Origin: Chryseobacterium indologenes
GTDB taxonomy: Bacteria; Bacteroidota; Bacteroidia; Flavobacteriales; Weeksellaceae
Assembly: GCA_016025055.1 (NCBI GenBank)
Contig: CP065590.1
Coordinates: 930,001 to 994,000 of the forward strand
DNA length: 64,000 bases
Direction: 5' to 3'
Made by a program: the position numbers and the translations under genes. Shown here piece after piece: positions 1 through 9,425 of the stretch. Position 1 is the stretch's first letter. Each line of letters starts with the position of its first letter. The notes under the pieces are model-generated. The model was not told the DNA's origin and searched no databases. It saw only the letters and a program-made list of their open reading frames with translations.

Positions 1-3000
1 AATTCTTCAATGATATTAAAATCACCGGTTGTTCTTCTGCTTTTCAGTTCATTCTTAACACCATCAAAAGTATATCCTAAATCCAGAATTCCGGATTTAA
101 CCTGTGAGGAATGATTAACTTTAGTCAGGAATCCATTTTCATCATAGGCATTAATAATATTAGCGGCTCCTAATGAAGAGGTAAGCACCTGTCCTTTAGC
201 GTTGGTATCTTTCAGCTGCCATAAAACTTTTCCCGAGCTTTTATCTTTAATCTGGTATAACTCACCGTTCCAGTCATTATAGACATTTTCAACATTTACT
301 TTAGTCAGAACCCCTGAAGAGTATAAGCTTTTTTCGTAAGAAACAATTCTACCTTTATCATCATAGGTAATACCTTTTTGGATAAAATACTTATCGTTAC
401 TGCTTTCGGAAGAGGAAAGTATTCTTCCTTGCGGATCAAAGGATGTATTAGAGCTATATGCCTTTCCTTTAGAAGTTCCGTTTTTAGAAGTCACGCGTCC
501 TTTATTATCATAGGTATACGTAATGGTTTTATCGGTAGCCTGACCACCATCGACGGTAGAGATTTCTTTTTGAGTAATAAGCTGCCCTAAATTATTGTAA
601 GTAAATTCTTTAGTTCCTTTTGGACTGATGGTTTTCTTAGGTTGTCCAAATCCGTTGTATTCATATTTATATACTCCGTTGGAAGGATCATTGAATTCCG
701 ATTTACGCCCCCAACTATCATATTTGGCGATGACGACGTTCTCTCCGTATTGCGCTTTAATTTGCTCTCCGGCGGCATTATACGTAAAAGTGATACTTCC
801 TCCCTTGTCATTTGTAGCAATTATATTTCCTAAAGCATCGGTAGTTTTGGTGGTTATTCTTCCATATCCGTTAACTTCCTTTACAGAAGCTGTATTTCCT
901 GTCATGACAGATTCCATCTTTTTACCAGTGAAAGAAATAATAAGACCTTGGCCATCAATCTTTGCTAGCCCTGTAGTGGTAACTTTTGTAGGATAAACGG
1001 TATCATCATATACATTAACATTCCACTGAACATTAGCAGGTAATTCTTCTGATGCCTGATCAAAATAAGGCTCTGTTTCGCGAATTTTTCTGCCTAATTT
1101 ATCATATACAGAATATACGGCAATATATTTATTTTGTCCAAAACCTTTTGTTACCTTTTTATATTCCTGTCCTAGTCTATTGGTATATTTCTTTGAAATA
1201 TTTCCATCAGGATTATACTGGATAAGAGTGATATTGGCATTACTATCTCTCAAATACTGATAAGTGGTTGTACCTGCTAAACTCGTTTTGGATTTTAAGA
1301 GTTTTCCCCAACTATCGTAGGTATTTTCAAGGGTATTTCCAAGGGGATCGGTTTGCAATGTAATTTGTCCCCAATTGTTATAGTCAATATTCGTTTCTAA
1401 TCCAAGGTTATCTGTTTTCTTGATAACGAATCTTCCTTTCGGATCGTATGCAGCACTCGTAGTCTGAGTTAACGCATCTATACTATTGCTGGTAACTGTT
1501 TTCACAATATTACCAAATCCGTCATAATCATAGGTATCTAAAACGTAACCCGTGTTATCTCTATTCCATGTTTTAAGAGTTTTCTGTAAATTTCCTTCAT
1601 AAGTATATTCAACTTTTGATGATCTGGTATCTCCATAAGCTTGAACCGTCTCAGTTTGTGACTTTGAACGACCGATGAAATAATCAGAGCCTATACCTGA
1701 TGGATTATGGTCATACTCAAAAGTTGAGGTAGTGACCCCGTAGTTGTTATTTATCGAAGATACAGTCTGAGCCGGAAGATAATAATCTCCGTAGGTAATC
1801 GTACCAATGGTGGTTGTACCGGTTAAAAACTCTTTTGCGAGTGTCGTTTTTGGTACCAGTGCTGTTACTTGTCCATTTAATAATTTATCTTTCTGATATC
1901 CTATGGATTTAAAGTTTAAAAGCTCATTGTTACTTTCAGAAATATTTGTAGGGAATATCTTATTATCGTCATTGGTTTTAATTGACCATTCTTTAAGGGT
2001 GACCCCTTCATTTAAAGGATCTATTTCTGCTCCTGACCATATTTTCGTGTTTTCAAAACCGTCCGCATACCAGGTAGAGCGAGCCGCCTGTCTGTATCCG
2101 ATTACTCCTTTACCATGAAGGTTTACAATGAGGTCTCTGTATTTGAAATCCTGCTTTCTACCTTCCTCCTTAAGCTGAGTTACCAGAAAATTTTGTGGCA
2201 TATGCTCTATCTGAAGATATGGATAGGTCTGAACTGTGGTTGGTTTATAAAACTTAGCTGTCGCTGTATCATTGGCGTCAATTTCATTATATACGATTTC
2301 AGTTTTGATTCCTCCCTGATTAATCGCGTAAATTCTTTCTCTGCTTTTTACATCATAATAGCTGTAACGATACAAGTGATTTTCAACCTTTACAAAAAAA
2401 TGATTTTCTTCTTTATTGATACGAAGTGATACATTCATCGGAACCCAGTGAGCCCCAATCTCTGAATACATTCCCCATAAATCTTCTTCATATTTTGGTT
2501 CAAACTTGATATTTCCATTAGCATCAACTCCCGTTGATTCCATAATTTTAAACCCTCTTCTTGAATCTATATCTTTACAACATTTGTGAGCTTTAAATAT
2601 CTGGGATTCAAAACGAACTAAATCACTTTTCCCGTCACCATTCAAATCTTTGGCAAAATGCCAGATAGCTGCCTGTCTTTGATAGGTCTCGTCTACAATC
2701 TTAGGATCCTTCGTAAAGGCTGAGAAGTTGTTAAGATCCTGAACTCTGAAAGTTGGAGCACTACTTCCTGCAGGAAGAGTTTGTCCCGGGTTCATGTATA
2801 ATTTCCAGTTGGAAGTTTCAATCCCCTGAGGAACCATAAAGTCCATTTTACTGTCTCCATTGAAGTCTCCAAAAACAAGTCCGGTATGTTCTCCGTCGAA
2901 ACCAAAATAATTGGTCTGCATCACATATTTTCCGGTGTCGTTGGTTACAAAGAAATTACTATTTACCCAGTTTCTTGTTACTTCCACCAAATTTTCCTTT

Positions 3001-4931
3001 CCATCTCCATCAAAATCCATGGCGATTCCTGCTTTCAAAAGATCTCTCGGTCCGGATCCTACCCAGTACGCATCATTTACAGCAGTATTTGGATTAAGGA
3101 TATAGAAATCATAGCTGGTATAAGATTCTACAGGTCTATGGATCGGAACATTAGGAGTACCGCCGTCTATTACATTCGGATCATCAATGGGACCATTATA
3201 AGGATAAATCGTCATAATGGTTTCTACAGAAAACATAACTTCTGAAAGACCGTCTCCGTTTACATCTACATCCCTGAATTCTCTTACATAAGATTTTGTA
3301 ACAATACGGTCATCTGTAGGATTAGTTCTGGGATCCTCATGGGTTTTATCATATAATGATGAAGGAACCGACTTTGTCTGATTCAGAACGTATTGCGTGT
3401 TATCAAGAACATATTTATCAAATTTAATCTGATTGGATTCCACCTTATGGGTATACAAAGACTTCACCGGTCTCATCTTATCATTGGCCAAGGTAGCATT
3501 AATCGCTAAAGCACCTGTAAGGTTAAGATCGGAAACTTTTATCGGATTCGCTCCGAAGAAATTATTATAGGCAATATAAGTACCCCCTATTGTAGGTTGA
3601 ATATAATCCCCTTCTCTTTCACAACGTCCATAGTCATCGTAATCCAGACATTCATAATATCCGGGTGCTGCTGTCTGATAATATAATAAATCCAGATTTC
3701 CGTCACCGTCAAAATCAGAAATATTCTTATTATCTAAATTCAAGTTATTGGAAATTTCAGTTCCTTTGATAGTGGAATTATCAATTTTTCTGTCAAACTT
3801 AATCGGATTGGCAGATTCTCCACTGGCGTTGGTTTCCGTAATGGTATCTACAAACTGATAACTGGTGTTATTATTGGTATAGGCGATTTTATACGTCTTA
3901 AAAACAGTCGCATTGGTTTTAACCACAATATCACTTAAAAGCTTATCCTGATTATAATAATATCCCTGATGATACGAAAGTTCTCTTACAGTTCTATCAA
4001 CACCGTAGTTAAATTGAATTTCATTAAAATGAGGTTTGTTCAATTTTTCATTTCCTCCCCATTTAACGGTTTTAATTTTTGTTACTTCTCCTGATGTTGA
4101 AGTTTGTGTAGGTACAGCAGCATTTTTTTCATATTCATAGGTAATATAGTTACCCTGGGCATCCATCCATTTTACCATGTTATACTCCATGGTAGTTCTC
4201 GCTGCACTCGCATGTCCGGGATCTGATACTGTGTCACCATACCAGGCCTGAGAGCCATCTTCAAAGGTAACGTGGAAAAGCATTGGCCCCTGTACTCCAT
4301 TCCGGGTTCCTAAAGATTTGATTTTAAGATTCGAAAATTTCTCAGTGACATATTCTGCACCGTCTTTCCCATATTCTCCCGACTTTAAGATCAATCGCTG
4401 ACCGTTGAAGCTGTAATAATCGGAATAATCCATTTTGATTTCCTTAGCTTCCTTGTCTTTGTCGATATTCTTTCCCATTCTGGAAATGGATGTAATTCCC
4501 ATTAAATTCCAGCCATATCCGGCCATTCCGTTTCCGGAACCACTCGTATAGATCAGGTTTAATTGAGGGGCTACAGATTTCACACCCGGAGGCAATGCAA
4601 TAGGCAAAGTAAATTGAAGCTGACCGCCTCCGTTTACTTCAATTTTACCTTTGGTATCGTGAAAACTTTGTTGATCCGGAGCGGACGTTCCGCTTGGATT
4701 AGTGGCTCCGGCACCTGAATTGGTGGGGCCGCCACCCGGATTTTCTGTAGCCGGGCCTATCTTGGCTACAAAGGGATTGGAAACATTCCCCGCGGCTCGA
4801 AACCCTTGGGCCATGACCACCGTTTGTGGATCCTGAACCGTCCGGGATGCCGTTTCTGCCTGGTAGAGTATGGTCTGCGAAAAGCCCAATACTGAACACA
4901 AGGACAGCATCAATGATGAAATATGTTTCAT
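1..4931 (-). CDS. SpvB/RHS (YD-repeat) giant exported protein, 3' end cut by window edge
   Basis: About 1,640 codons are open from the ATG at 4929-4931 to the left edge; stop and C-terminus are outside. A signal peptide (MKHISSLMLSLCSVLGFSQ) is followed by a Gly/Asn/Ser-rich linker and an SpvB-like segment (e.g. LPPGVKSVAPQLNLIYTSG, then SGNGMAGYGWNL). FG-GAP/VCBS-like repeats with Ca-loop motifs follow (SDFDGDGNLDLLYY near residue 410, then DVNGDGLSEVMF, DFDGDGKENLVEV, DFNGDSKMDFMV, DLNGDGKSDLVRF). From about residue 1150 to the edge come YD/RHS repeats such as YDYDGFGNIVKTV, NTYDSWGKLLKS and YTYDNKGRVTSKNG. RHS shells usually encapsulate a variable C-terminal domain; here that end lies left of the window, so toxin or immunity functions cannot be judged. 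It is the last gene of a minus-strand operon with the two genes upstream. Family assignment is firm; biological role is inference. Confidence 0.85.
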   Translation of the reverse strand, partial: MKHISSLMLSLCSVLGFSQTILYQAETASRTVQDPQTVVMAQGFRAAGNVSNPFVAKIGPATENPGGGPTNSGAGATNPSGTSAPDQQSFHDTKGKIEVNGGGQLQFTLPIALPPGVKSVAPQLNLIYTSGSGNGMAGYGWNLMGITSISRMGKNIDKDKEAKEIKMDYSDYYSFNGQRLILKSGEYGKDGAEYVTEKFSNLKIKSLGTRNGVQGPMLFHVTFEDGSQAWYGDTVSDPGHASAARTTMEYNMVKWMDAQGNYITYEYEKNAAVPTQTSTSGEVTKIKTVKWGGNEKLNKPHFNEIQFNYGVDRTVRELSYHQGYYYNQDKLLSDIVVKTNATVFKTYKIAYTNNNTSYQFVDTITETNASGESANPIKFDRKIDNSTIKGTEISNNLNLDNKNISDFDGDGNLDLLYYQTAAPGYYECLDYDDYGRCEREGDYIQPTIGGTYIAYNNFFGANPIKVSDLNLTGALAINATLANDKMRPVKSLYTHKVESNQIKFDKYVLDNTQYVLNQTKSVPSSLYDKTHEDPRTNPTDDRIVTKSYVREFRDVDVNGDGLSEVMFSVETIMTIYPYNGPIDDPNVIDGGTPNVPIHRPVESYTSYDFYILNPNTAVNDAYWVGSGPRDLLKAGIAMDFDGDGKENLVEVTRNWVNSNFFVTNDTGKYVMQTNYFGFDGEHTGLVFGDFNGDSKMDFMVPQGIETSNWKLYMNPGQTLPAGSSAPTFRVQDLNNFSAFTKDPKIVDETYQRQAAIWHFAKDLNGDGKSDLVRFESQIFKAHKCCKDIDSRRGFKIMESTGVDANGNIKFEPKYEEDLWGMYSEIGAHWVPMNVSLRINKEENHFFVKVENHLYRYSYYDVKSRERIYAINQGGIKTEIVYNEIDANDTATAKFYKPTTVQTYPYLQIEHMPQNFLVTQLKEEGRKQDFKYRDLIVNLHGKGVIGYRQAARSTWYADGFENTKIWSGAEIDPLNEGVTLKEWSIKTNDDNKIFPTNISESNNELLNFKSIGYQKDKLLNGQVTALVPKTTLAKEFLTGTTTIGTITYGDYYLPAQTVSSINNNYGVTTSTFEYDHNPSGIGSDYFIGRSKSQTETVQAYGDTRSSKVEYTYEGNLQKTLKTWNRDNTGYVLDTYDYDGFGNIVKTVTSNSIDALTQTTSAAYDPKGRFVIKKTDNLGLETNIDYNNWGQITLQTDPLGNTLENTYDSWGKLLKSKTSLAGTTTYQYLRDSNANITLIQYNPDGNISKKYTNRLGQEYKKVTKGFGQNKYIAVYSVYDKLGRKIRETEPYFDQASEELPANVQWNVNVYDDTVYPTKVTTTGLAKIDGQGLIISFTGKKMESVMTGNTASVKEVNGYGRITTKTTDALGNIIATNDKGGSITFTYNAAGEQIKAQYGENVVIAKYDSWGRKSEFNDPSNGVYKYEYNGFGQPKKTISPKGTKEFTYNNLGQLITQKEISTVDGGQATDKTITYTYDNKGRVTSKNGTSKGKAYSSNTSFDPQGRILSSSESSNDKYFIQKGITYDDKGRIVSYEKSLYSSGVLTKVNVENVYNDWNGELYQIKDKSSGKVLWQLKDTNAKGQVLTSSLGAANIINAYDENGFLTKVNHSSQVKSGILDLGYTFDGVKNELKSRRTTGDFNIIEE

Positions 4932-5031
4932 TGTTATTAGTTTTTTTTAATGATAATGTAAATCAAATCAATACAATGGAAAGCAATGAATAATTATTCA
5001 ATGCATACACCCATTATATTTTTCCTAGATT

Positions 5032-5517
5032 TTATCTTTTGGTCACATTTTTCCCAAACACTCTTCCATCTTTTAAGGTAAAGCGAAGAATATATACTCC
5101 CCAATCATATCCGGTCATATTGATTTTGATCTTACGACCCAGATCCGGAGAATTCTGCTGCTGGAACTTCCAGTGAACAGTACTATGCTGGTAAAGTGAG
5201 ACTGATTCAATTAAGCCATCTACTTCTTCCGTCCAGTCGATCGTTAAATAATCATTCACCGGTACCGGGTAAAGCCTGATGTTTTTCATGAATGTCTTTT
5301 CATCCATCACAGGAGCTTGTTGACTGGCTACTGTTTTTTTGACTTGTTCTTCCAGCTTAATTTCTTTTGGTATAATGGCCGGTTCTTTTTTACCGGACGG
5401 ATTGGTTCCTCTATAGCGTTGGTTTCCGGCTTCGTCATATTTAAAATAGACTTCGGTTTGCGAAAAACCCCAAAAACCAATTAAAAGAGAAAACAAGGAC
5501 AATAGTTTTGTTTTCAT
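5032..5517 (-). CDS. Small exported protein with T9SS type A-like C-terminal sorting domain
   Basis: 161 residues. A signal peptide (MKTKLLSLFSLLIGFWGFSQ) is followed by a YD-like stretch (YFKYDEAGNQRYRG), a charged linker and a C-terminal module (YPVPVNDYLTIDW near residue 82, ending GVYILRFTLKDGRVFG plus a basic tail) that resembles the Por/T9SS type A sorting domain. Such domains direct outer-membrane translocation by the type IX system. The YD-like motif resembles repeats in the RHS protein encoded next, which fits a joint role. It starts 6 bp after the corrected stop of the tail-fibre-like gene and is followed after about 100 bp by the RHS gene, so co-transcription is likely. Function is unknown; an accessory or anchoring role for the RHS protein is inference. 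Confidence 0.75.
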   Translation of the reverse strand: MKTKLLSLFSLLIGFWGFSQTEVYFKYDEAGNQRYRGTNPSGKKEPAIIPKEIKLEEQVKKTVASQQAPVMDEKTFMKNIRLYPVPVNDYLTIDWTEEVDGLIESVSLYQHSTVHWKFQQQNSPDLGRKIKINMTGYDWGVYILRFTLKDGRVFGKNVTKR

Positions 5518-5523
5518 CGCTTA

Positions 5524-6517
5524 TTATTTTTTTGTGGAAAGCATTTCCTGTACTTGTTTTTTCAATTCCTTAATATCCTCAGACTGGGATTTTAGAATTT
5601 TATTTTCTTCCTGAAGTTGCTTAATTTGTTTGTTTTGCTCAATTGAATACAGGGTAAGTTCTTCTATTTTTTTCAAGAAGTTTTGCGTCCATTTCCGCTA
5701 CATTGATTCCTTTTTCGATGACTTCAGAAGCTGATGGGATATTGGGAAGGTGTCCTTTTGCAGCAATATGCTTTTCGACTTCTTCCAAAGATTGTAGCTG
5801 ATAGTCTTTCTTAAATACATAATCTGCCCATACATTGGCTTTTACCTCAACTTCTTTAGCATGAATTTTACCATCGAATTTGGCAATTCCGTTATTCAGG
5901 AATTTAATCCATATTCCACGTTTTGCATCCTGAAACCCTACAAATGTTTTTCCATCATCATTATCATTAGGCTGAGCAATGATAATATTATGAGAACTAC
6001 CAAGGTTTCTTAAAACCGTATCTCCGGGCATACCTCCATAGCAACCGTTACAAGCTGATTTGGCAATCTGAAATGTACCATACGAATTGGTAACTTCCAT
6101 CATAACGCCGTTGGGATCATACACTCTAAGTAATGCAGCAGAAGTGGTATCCGGATCGTCCGCACCAATTCTTACTTTTCCTTCATTGGACTGTAATAAT
6201 AGTTTGCTCCAGCTTCCCCATTGAGGATCTGCCGACAAAGCATTTCGGTAAAAGATACCTCCATCATTAAAATTAAGTTGGTGACGCTTGTTCCCCGAAT
6301 TATCGGACCAAGGTGCGATAGTTAACATTCCGGAGTGATTTCCTGTTCCGGGAACTCCTACTACACTTCTGGTCTTAAATTCTGCTTTAAGTACATTGTT
6401 GTAAGCAGACGGTAAGTCGTTGGTATTCCTCGTATCTTGTACGGTAAGGCCCGGTGCATTCTGGGCATAGACCAAGCTTGAGAGTGCCATTCCGGCAATC
6501 AATAGTGTTTGTTTCAT
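5524..6517 (-). CDS. Tail-fibre-like exported protein, C-terminal coiled coil frameshifted
   Basis: As read, the frame stops at 5639 (292 aa, ending NRRTYPVFN). One extra base in an A7 run of the coding strand (5667-5673) causes this. Removing one A gives LLEKIEELTLYSIEQNKQ and a heptad-rich coiled coil ending in MLSTKK at a stop at 5524-5526, for 330 aa, 6 bp before the next gene. The N-terminal signal peptide is MKQTLLIAGMALSSLVYAQ. The C-terminal segment (VKANVWADYVFKKDYQLQSL, then EEVEKHIAAKGHLPNIPSA) is the signature seen in many exported Bacteroidota proteins annotated as phage tail-fibre-like; no phage genes are nearby. Likely a trimeric or coiled-coil surface protein co-transcribed with the T9SS-tailed and RHS genes. 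The frameshift is probably a sequencing error. Confidence 0.75.
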
Positions 6518-6580
6518 AGTTATTAGTTTTTAAAGTTTAAAAATAACCTAAGGTTATCAATTCATTAATCTATCTATATA

Positions 6581-6714
6581 TTATTTCGTTATTGAAAGAA
6601 TTTGTTGTAGTTTTTTATTGATCTCTTCAGCTTGAGATTGTAAGTCTTTATTTTCTTCCTTAATCTTTAAGATATGTATTAACTCAATCCAACAATTGAT
6701 AAAGTTTTTTTCAT
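6581..6714 (-). pseudogene. Remnant of a second tail-fibre-like gene (internal deletion)
   Basis: An ATG at 6712-6714 opens a signal-peptide start (MKKTLSIVGLS) that stops at 6679. Directly after it, in another frame, comes a coiled-coil tail (ILKIKEENKDLQSQAEEINK, then KLQQILSITK) with a stop at 6581-6583. This tail matches in style the end of the neighbouring gene (QLQEENKILKSQSEDIKELK). The pieces look like the two ends of one gene of about 1 kb whose middle has been deleted. It keeps a promoter directly upstream and may now serve as the leader of the operon. Confidence 0.65.
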
Positions 6715-6734
6715 CCTTATGATTTTCTTAAGTA

Positions 6735-6766
6735 CAAATGTAATACTTTTTTTCTTTTGACACCAA
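6735..6766 (-). promoter_or_regulatory. Bacteroidota-type promoter of the tail-fibre/RHS operon
   Basis: Read on the minus strand: TTG at 6764-6766, a 21-bp spacer, then TACATTTG at 6735-6742, matching the TAnnTTTG -7 consensus of Bacteroidota. The predicted start is about 15 nt upstream of the remnant ATG at 6714. No better promoter is seen between the remnant and the intact gene, so it probably drives the whole operon. Confidence 0.6.
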
Positions 6767-7037
6767 GCAGTGTCTTAATATTTTAATTATAGTCAAAATT
6801 ATTTGTAATCGACGACAAAACTTGTCGTTTTATAATAATCTTTAAAAAAGATTTGCGCATGTTTCAAAATTTAAAATCAAGACTATATTATTTTTTCTTG
6901 TATCATTTCTCAATAATAAACGACATATAATTCTGAGAAGGTGTTAATCATCATCAACTGTAGAACAATTCTTTGAATGATGTTTTTTAAAACCTAGCTG
7001 TAAGGAAAGACAGTATATAAATTAAAAATTATTATTG
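6767..7037. other. AT-rich intergenic region between divergent operons
   Basis: With the promoter at 6735-6766 this makes a gene-free stretch of about 320 bp. It must hold the promoter for the serine hydrolase at 7038, but I see no convincing -7/-33 pair for it. No hairpin or small open frame with supporting signals was found. Confidence 0.4.
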
Positions 7038-8348
7038 ATGAAAATTCCAATACCCTCCTATATTGCTGTTTTGCTACTCTTCGTATATTCAATTATGTAC
7101 GCCCAGCAACCTGATCATAAACCAACCCGTGAGAAACTGGATGAGTATTTTTCGGCCCTTACCTTTCTTAATCAATTTAATGGTAACATTATTATTGCTC
7201 ATAAAGGAAATTCTATTTTTGATAAGACCTACAATATGCCAGCTGCACCCGAAGAGATGAAGGTTCGTAAAGACAGCCGTTTTATCATTGCTTCCGTATC
7301 GAAAGTATTTGTTAAATATGGTATTTTAAAACTTGTCGAGGAAAAGAAAATTTCTATGGATGATAAGCTTTCGAAATTCTTTCCTGACTTTCCAAACGGT
7401 GATAAGATTACTATCAACCATTTATTTCATCATCAATCCGGGCTGCCAAGAGAAGTAAAAGATTATGAAAAACATCAGAAAATATCCGGAAAAGAAGTGA
7501 TAGAAATGGCAAAAAAAGAAAAACTGCTTTTTGAACCGGGAACAAAAACTTTATATTCCAATATCGGATTTCTTTTACTTCATATGATCATAGATAAAGT
7601 GTCTGCAAATGGATATCTCAATTATATTCAAGACCAGATATTTACTCCGATGAAGCTTACTCGTACTTCAGAATATAACGACAAGGAAAAATATCAGAAT
7701 TTTGCGCAGGGCTTCGGTAATGATGAAGGCAAAATCAAAAAAGCACCATCAGTGGTCCTCGACCGATTTGAAACCGGAAATTATGTCTCAACCATCCAAG
7801 ACCTCTATCTTTTTGCAAAAGAAGGATTTACAGGTAAATATCTGCAGGAAAATCTTATCCGGGATTTGTTTGACGAAAACGGTGTATTGGCACAGGCTGG
7901 AGGAAGACCGGGATATCGTGCCTACTTTTATAAAAATACCAAGACTTATTATGATTTTGTAATGGTTAGTAATTATTCGGATACTCCTATTCAGTCTATC
8001 CTTGAAGATGTAATAAAAATCCTTGACGGAAGACCATATGAAATCCCAAAAAAAAATGAACGAAAAGCAATTTTGTTATCTGAAGAATATCTAAAAAAAT
8101 TCGAAGGTAAATATGTACTGGAAGCTGATAATCAACAACAATACATCCTTAGCCTAAAGGACAAAAGACTGATTCTCACAGATAAGGAAGGAGAAGTTAC
8201 AGAATTGTTTCCGGATTCAGACACCACCTTTTTTTATGACCCGGCTTCCAGGGACGGGCTGGAGTTCAGAATTAATACAAGCTCCGGAAAATACGAACTC
8301 TTCATTATATCCACCGGCCTTCGTCTAAAGGCTAAAAGGATAGAATAA
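7038..8348 (+). CDS. Exported serine hydrolase, beta-lactamase class C / penicillin-binding family
   Basis: Family members hydrolyse or transfer acyl groups through an active-site serine; substrates range from peptidoglycan peptides to esters. Starting at ATG 7038 (rather than TTG 7035) the protein has 436 residues with signal peptide MKIPIPSYIAVLLLFVYSIM. Catalytic motifs are visible: SxxK as SVSK (Ser86, Lys89), YxN as YSN (Tyr173, Asn175), and a late Gly-rich strand (QAGGRPGYRAYFY) where the third motif (HxG/KTG-like) lies. A C-terminal domain of about 100 residues follows from about residue 335 (KFEGKYVLEADNQQQ). It stands alone, with a shared terminator at 8444-8470 separating it from the convergent HdeD-like gene. 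True beta-lactamase activity is not implied. Confidence 0.85.
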   Translation: MKIPIPSYIAVLLLFVYSIMYAQQPDHKPTREKLDEYFSALTFLNQFNGNIIIAHKGNSIFDKTYNMPAAPEEMKVRKDSRFIIASVSKVFVKYGILKLVEEKKISMDDKLSKFFPDFPNGDKITINHLFHHQSGLPREVKDYEKHQKISGKEVIEMAKKEKLLFEPGTKTLYSNIGFLLLHMIIDKVSANGYLNYIQDQIFTPMKLTRTSEYNDKEKYQNFAQGFGNDEGKIKKAPSVVLDRFETGNYVSTIQDLYLFAKEGFTGKYLQENLIRDLFDENGVLAQAGGRPGYRAYFYKNTKTYYDFVMVSNYSDTPIQSILEDVIKILDGRPYEIPKKNERKAILLSEEYLKKFEGKYVLEADNQQQYILSLKDKRLILTDKEGEVTELFPDSDTTFFYDPASRDGLEFRINTSSGKYELFIISTGLRLKAKRIE

Positions 8349-8443
8349 AAAAAGAAAATACCAGAATATTTCCCGCACATAAAAATTATCGGAACATATT
8401 ATGGGTATAAAATAACTATCAACAGATTCTTATATCGCTAACA

Positions 8444-8470
8444 AAAAAGACCTCGGGTGGAGGTCTTTTT
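8444..8470. terminator. Bidirectional terminator
   Basis: A stem of 11 bp (AAAAAGACCTC with GAGGTCTTTTT, loop of 5) lies between convergent genes ending at 8348 and 8490. The A and T flanks let it act on both strands. Confidence 0.8.
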
Positions 8471-8489
8471 ATATATTTCGTAAGGATAC

Positions 8490-9122
8490 TTATTTTTTCA
8501 GATCATCAATCTCATCCTGTATTGATCTGATCTTTTCTCTCAATTCCTGACTTACTTTTCCCGGAATATTTTTAACCTTTCTTAGATCTAAAGCTAGCAT
8601 AATAGAGGCAATCCCCATAAAAATAAAGGAAACTCCGGTTAAGGTAACTAAAGAAATACCTGTAAACACTGGATTAAATATAAGCAGTAAAGAAAAAATA
8701 ATTCCGCCGACACTGGCCAGCGCCACATTCCCCCAGCTCATGATTCTCATACTCTTTAGATCAAAAGCAAATCCTAATAATTGAAAAGAGCGGAAAAGTA
8801 AGGTGAATCCTACTACAAATGGAAGAATAGACATAGAAATCTGAGGATAAGCAATGAGATAAATACCTATTGCTGTCGTTAATAATCCGCTTACCAGAAA
8901 CCAGCCCCATCCCTGTAGTGATTTACTGTTTTGTAAGGAAAAGAAAATTTCTGTAATTCCGGAAAACAAGAATGAAACACTAAAGAATATTGAAAGTGTG
9001 ACATACGTTGCCAGCGGTACACTGAAGACATAAAAACCGCAAATCAGAAACAGAATTCCAAAGATCAATGGAATGTACCAGTGTTTAACCGTGTTTGTAA
9101 GTGTTTGAAATAAATTGGCCAT
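8490..9122 (-). CDS. HdeD-family (DUF308) membrane protein
   Basis: 210 residues with about six hydrophobic segments in two repeats of three, starting WYIPLIFGILFLICGFYVFS, and a short charged C-terminal helix (VSQELREKIRSIQDEIDDLK). The layout, including the GI-x-LI-x-G first helices, matches the DUF308/HdeD family; HdeD is linked to acid resistance in Escherichia coli, and the role in flavobacteria is not established. Single gene, convergent with the serine hydrolase and sharing its terminator. Confidence 0.8.
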   Translation of the reverse strand: MANLFQTLTNTVKHWYIPLIFGILFLICGFYVFSVPLATYVTLSIFFSVSFLFSGITEIFFSLQNSKSLQGWGWFLVSGLLTTAIGIYLIAYPQISMSILPFVVGFTLLFRSFQLLGFAFDLKSMRIMSWGNVALASVGGIIFSLLLIFNPVFTGISLVTLTGVSFIFMGIASIMLALDLRKVKNIPGKVSQELREKIRSIQDEIDDLKK

Positions 9123-9425
9123 AGGTGTGTTTTTTGATCTTGCTTACTTTGTAGTACGGTGTTCAGCTTGTCCGTATGCATTTCAAAAAAAGAAAAATTT
9201 CACTTGAATTTGAAATATCATTAGTTCTAATTTATAAAAAATAACCGAGTTAAGCATTATATTCTACTAATAATTCACAAAAAAGAAATTTCACTTATAA
9301 TTTTCATTGCTTCTTCCACCACCGATGATGACTCATTAAAAACCTGATTAGACCAGCCACATATGCAGGCTGGTCTAATCAGGTTTACTAATACTTAGTA
9401 TCAATATGGGTTAAAATTCAACAAT
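9123..9425. other. Intergenic region, 5' side of HdeD-like gene
   Basis: About 300 bp between the start of the HdeD-like gene and the end of the deiminase operon. It contains the strong hairpin at 9340-9386. The rest is AT-rich with no recognisable gene; a promoter for the HdeD-like gene must be here but I cannot place it. Confidence 0.4.
9340..9386 (-). terminator. Terminator of the deiminase operon, 19-bp perfect stem
   Basis: Arms at 9340-9358 and 9368-9386 (core CTGATTAGACCAGCC) are exactly complementary around a 9-nt loop. On the minus strand the second arm runs into T5, about 40 bp after the deiminase stop. The stem is longer than the other terminators in the window. Confidence 0.8.

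Noticed and set aside
2886..3245. Several plus-strand open frames of 60-122 codons across 378-3245
   Set aside because: All are antisense to the continuous RHS coding region, whose frame carries clear repeat motifs.
5524..6714. Prophage suggested by tail-fibre-like proteins
   Set aside because: No capsid, portal, terminase, integrase or lysis gene is nearby; this domain is common in exported flavobacterial proteins.
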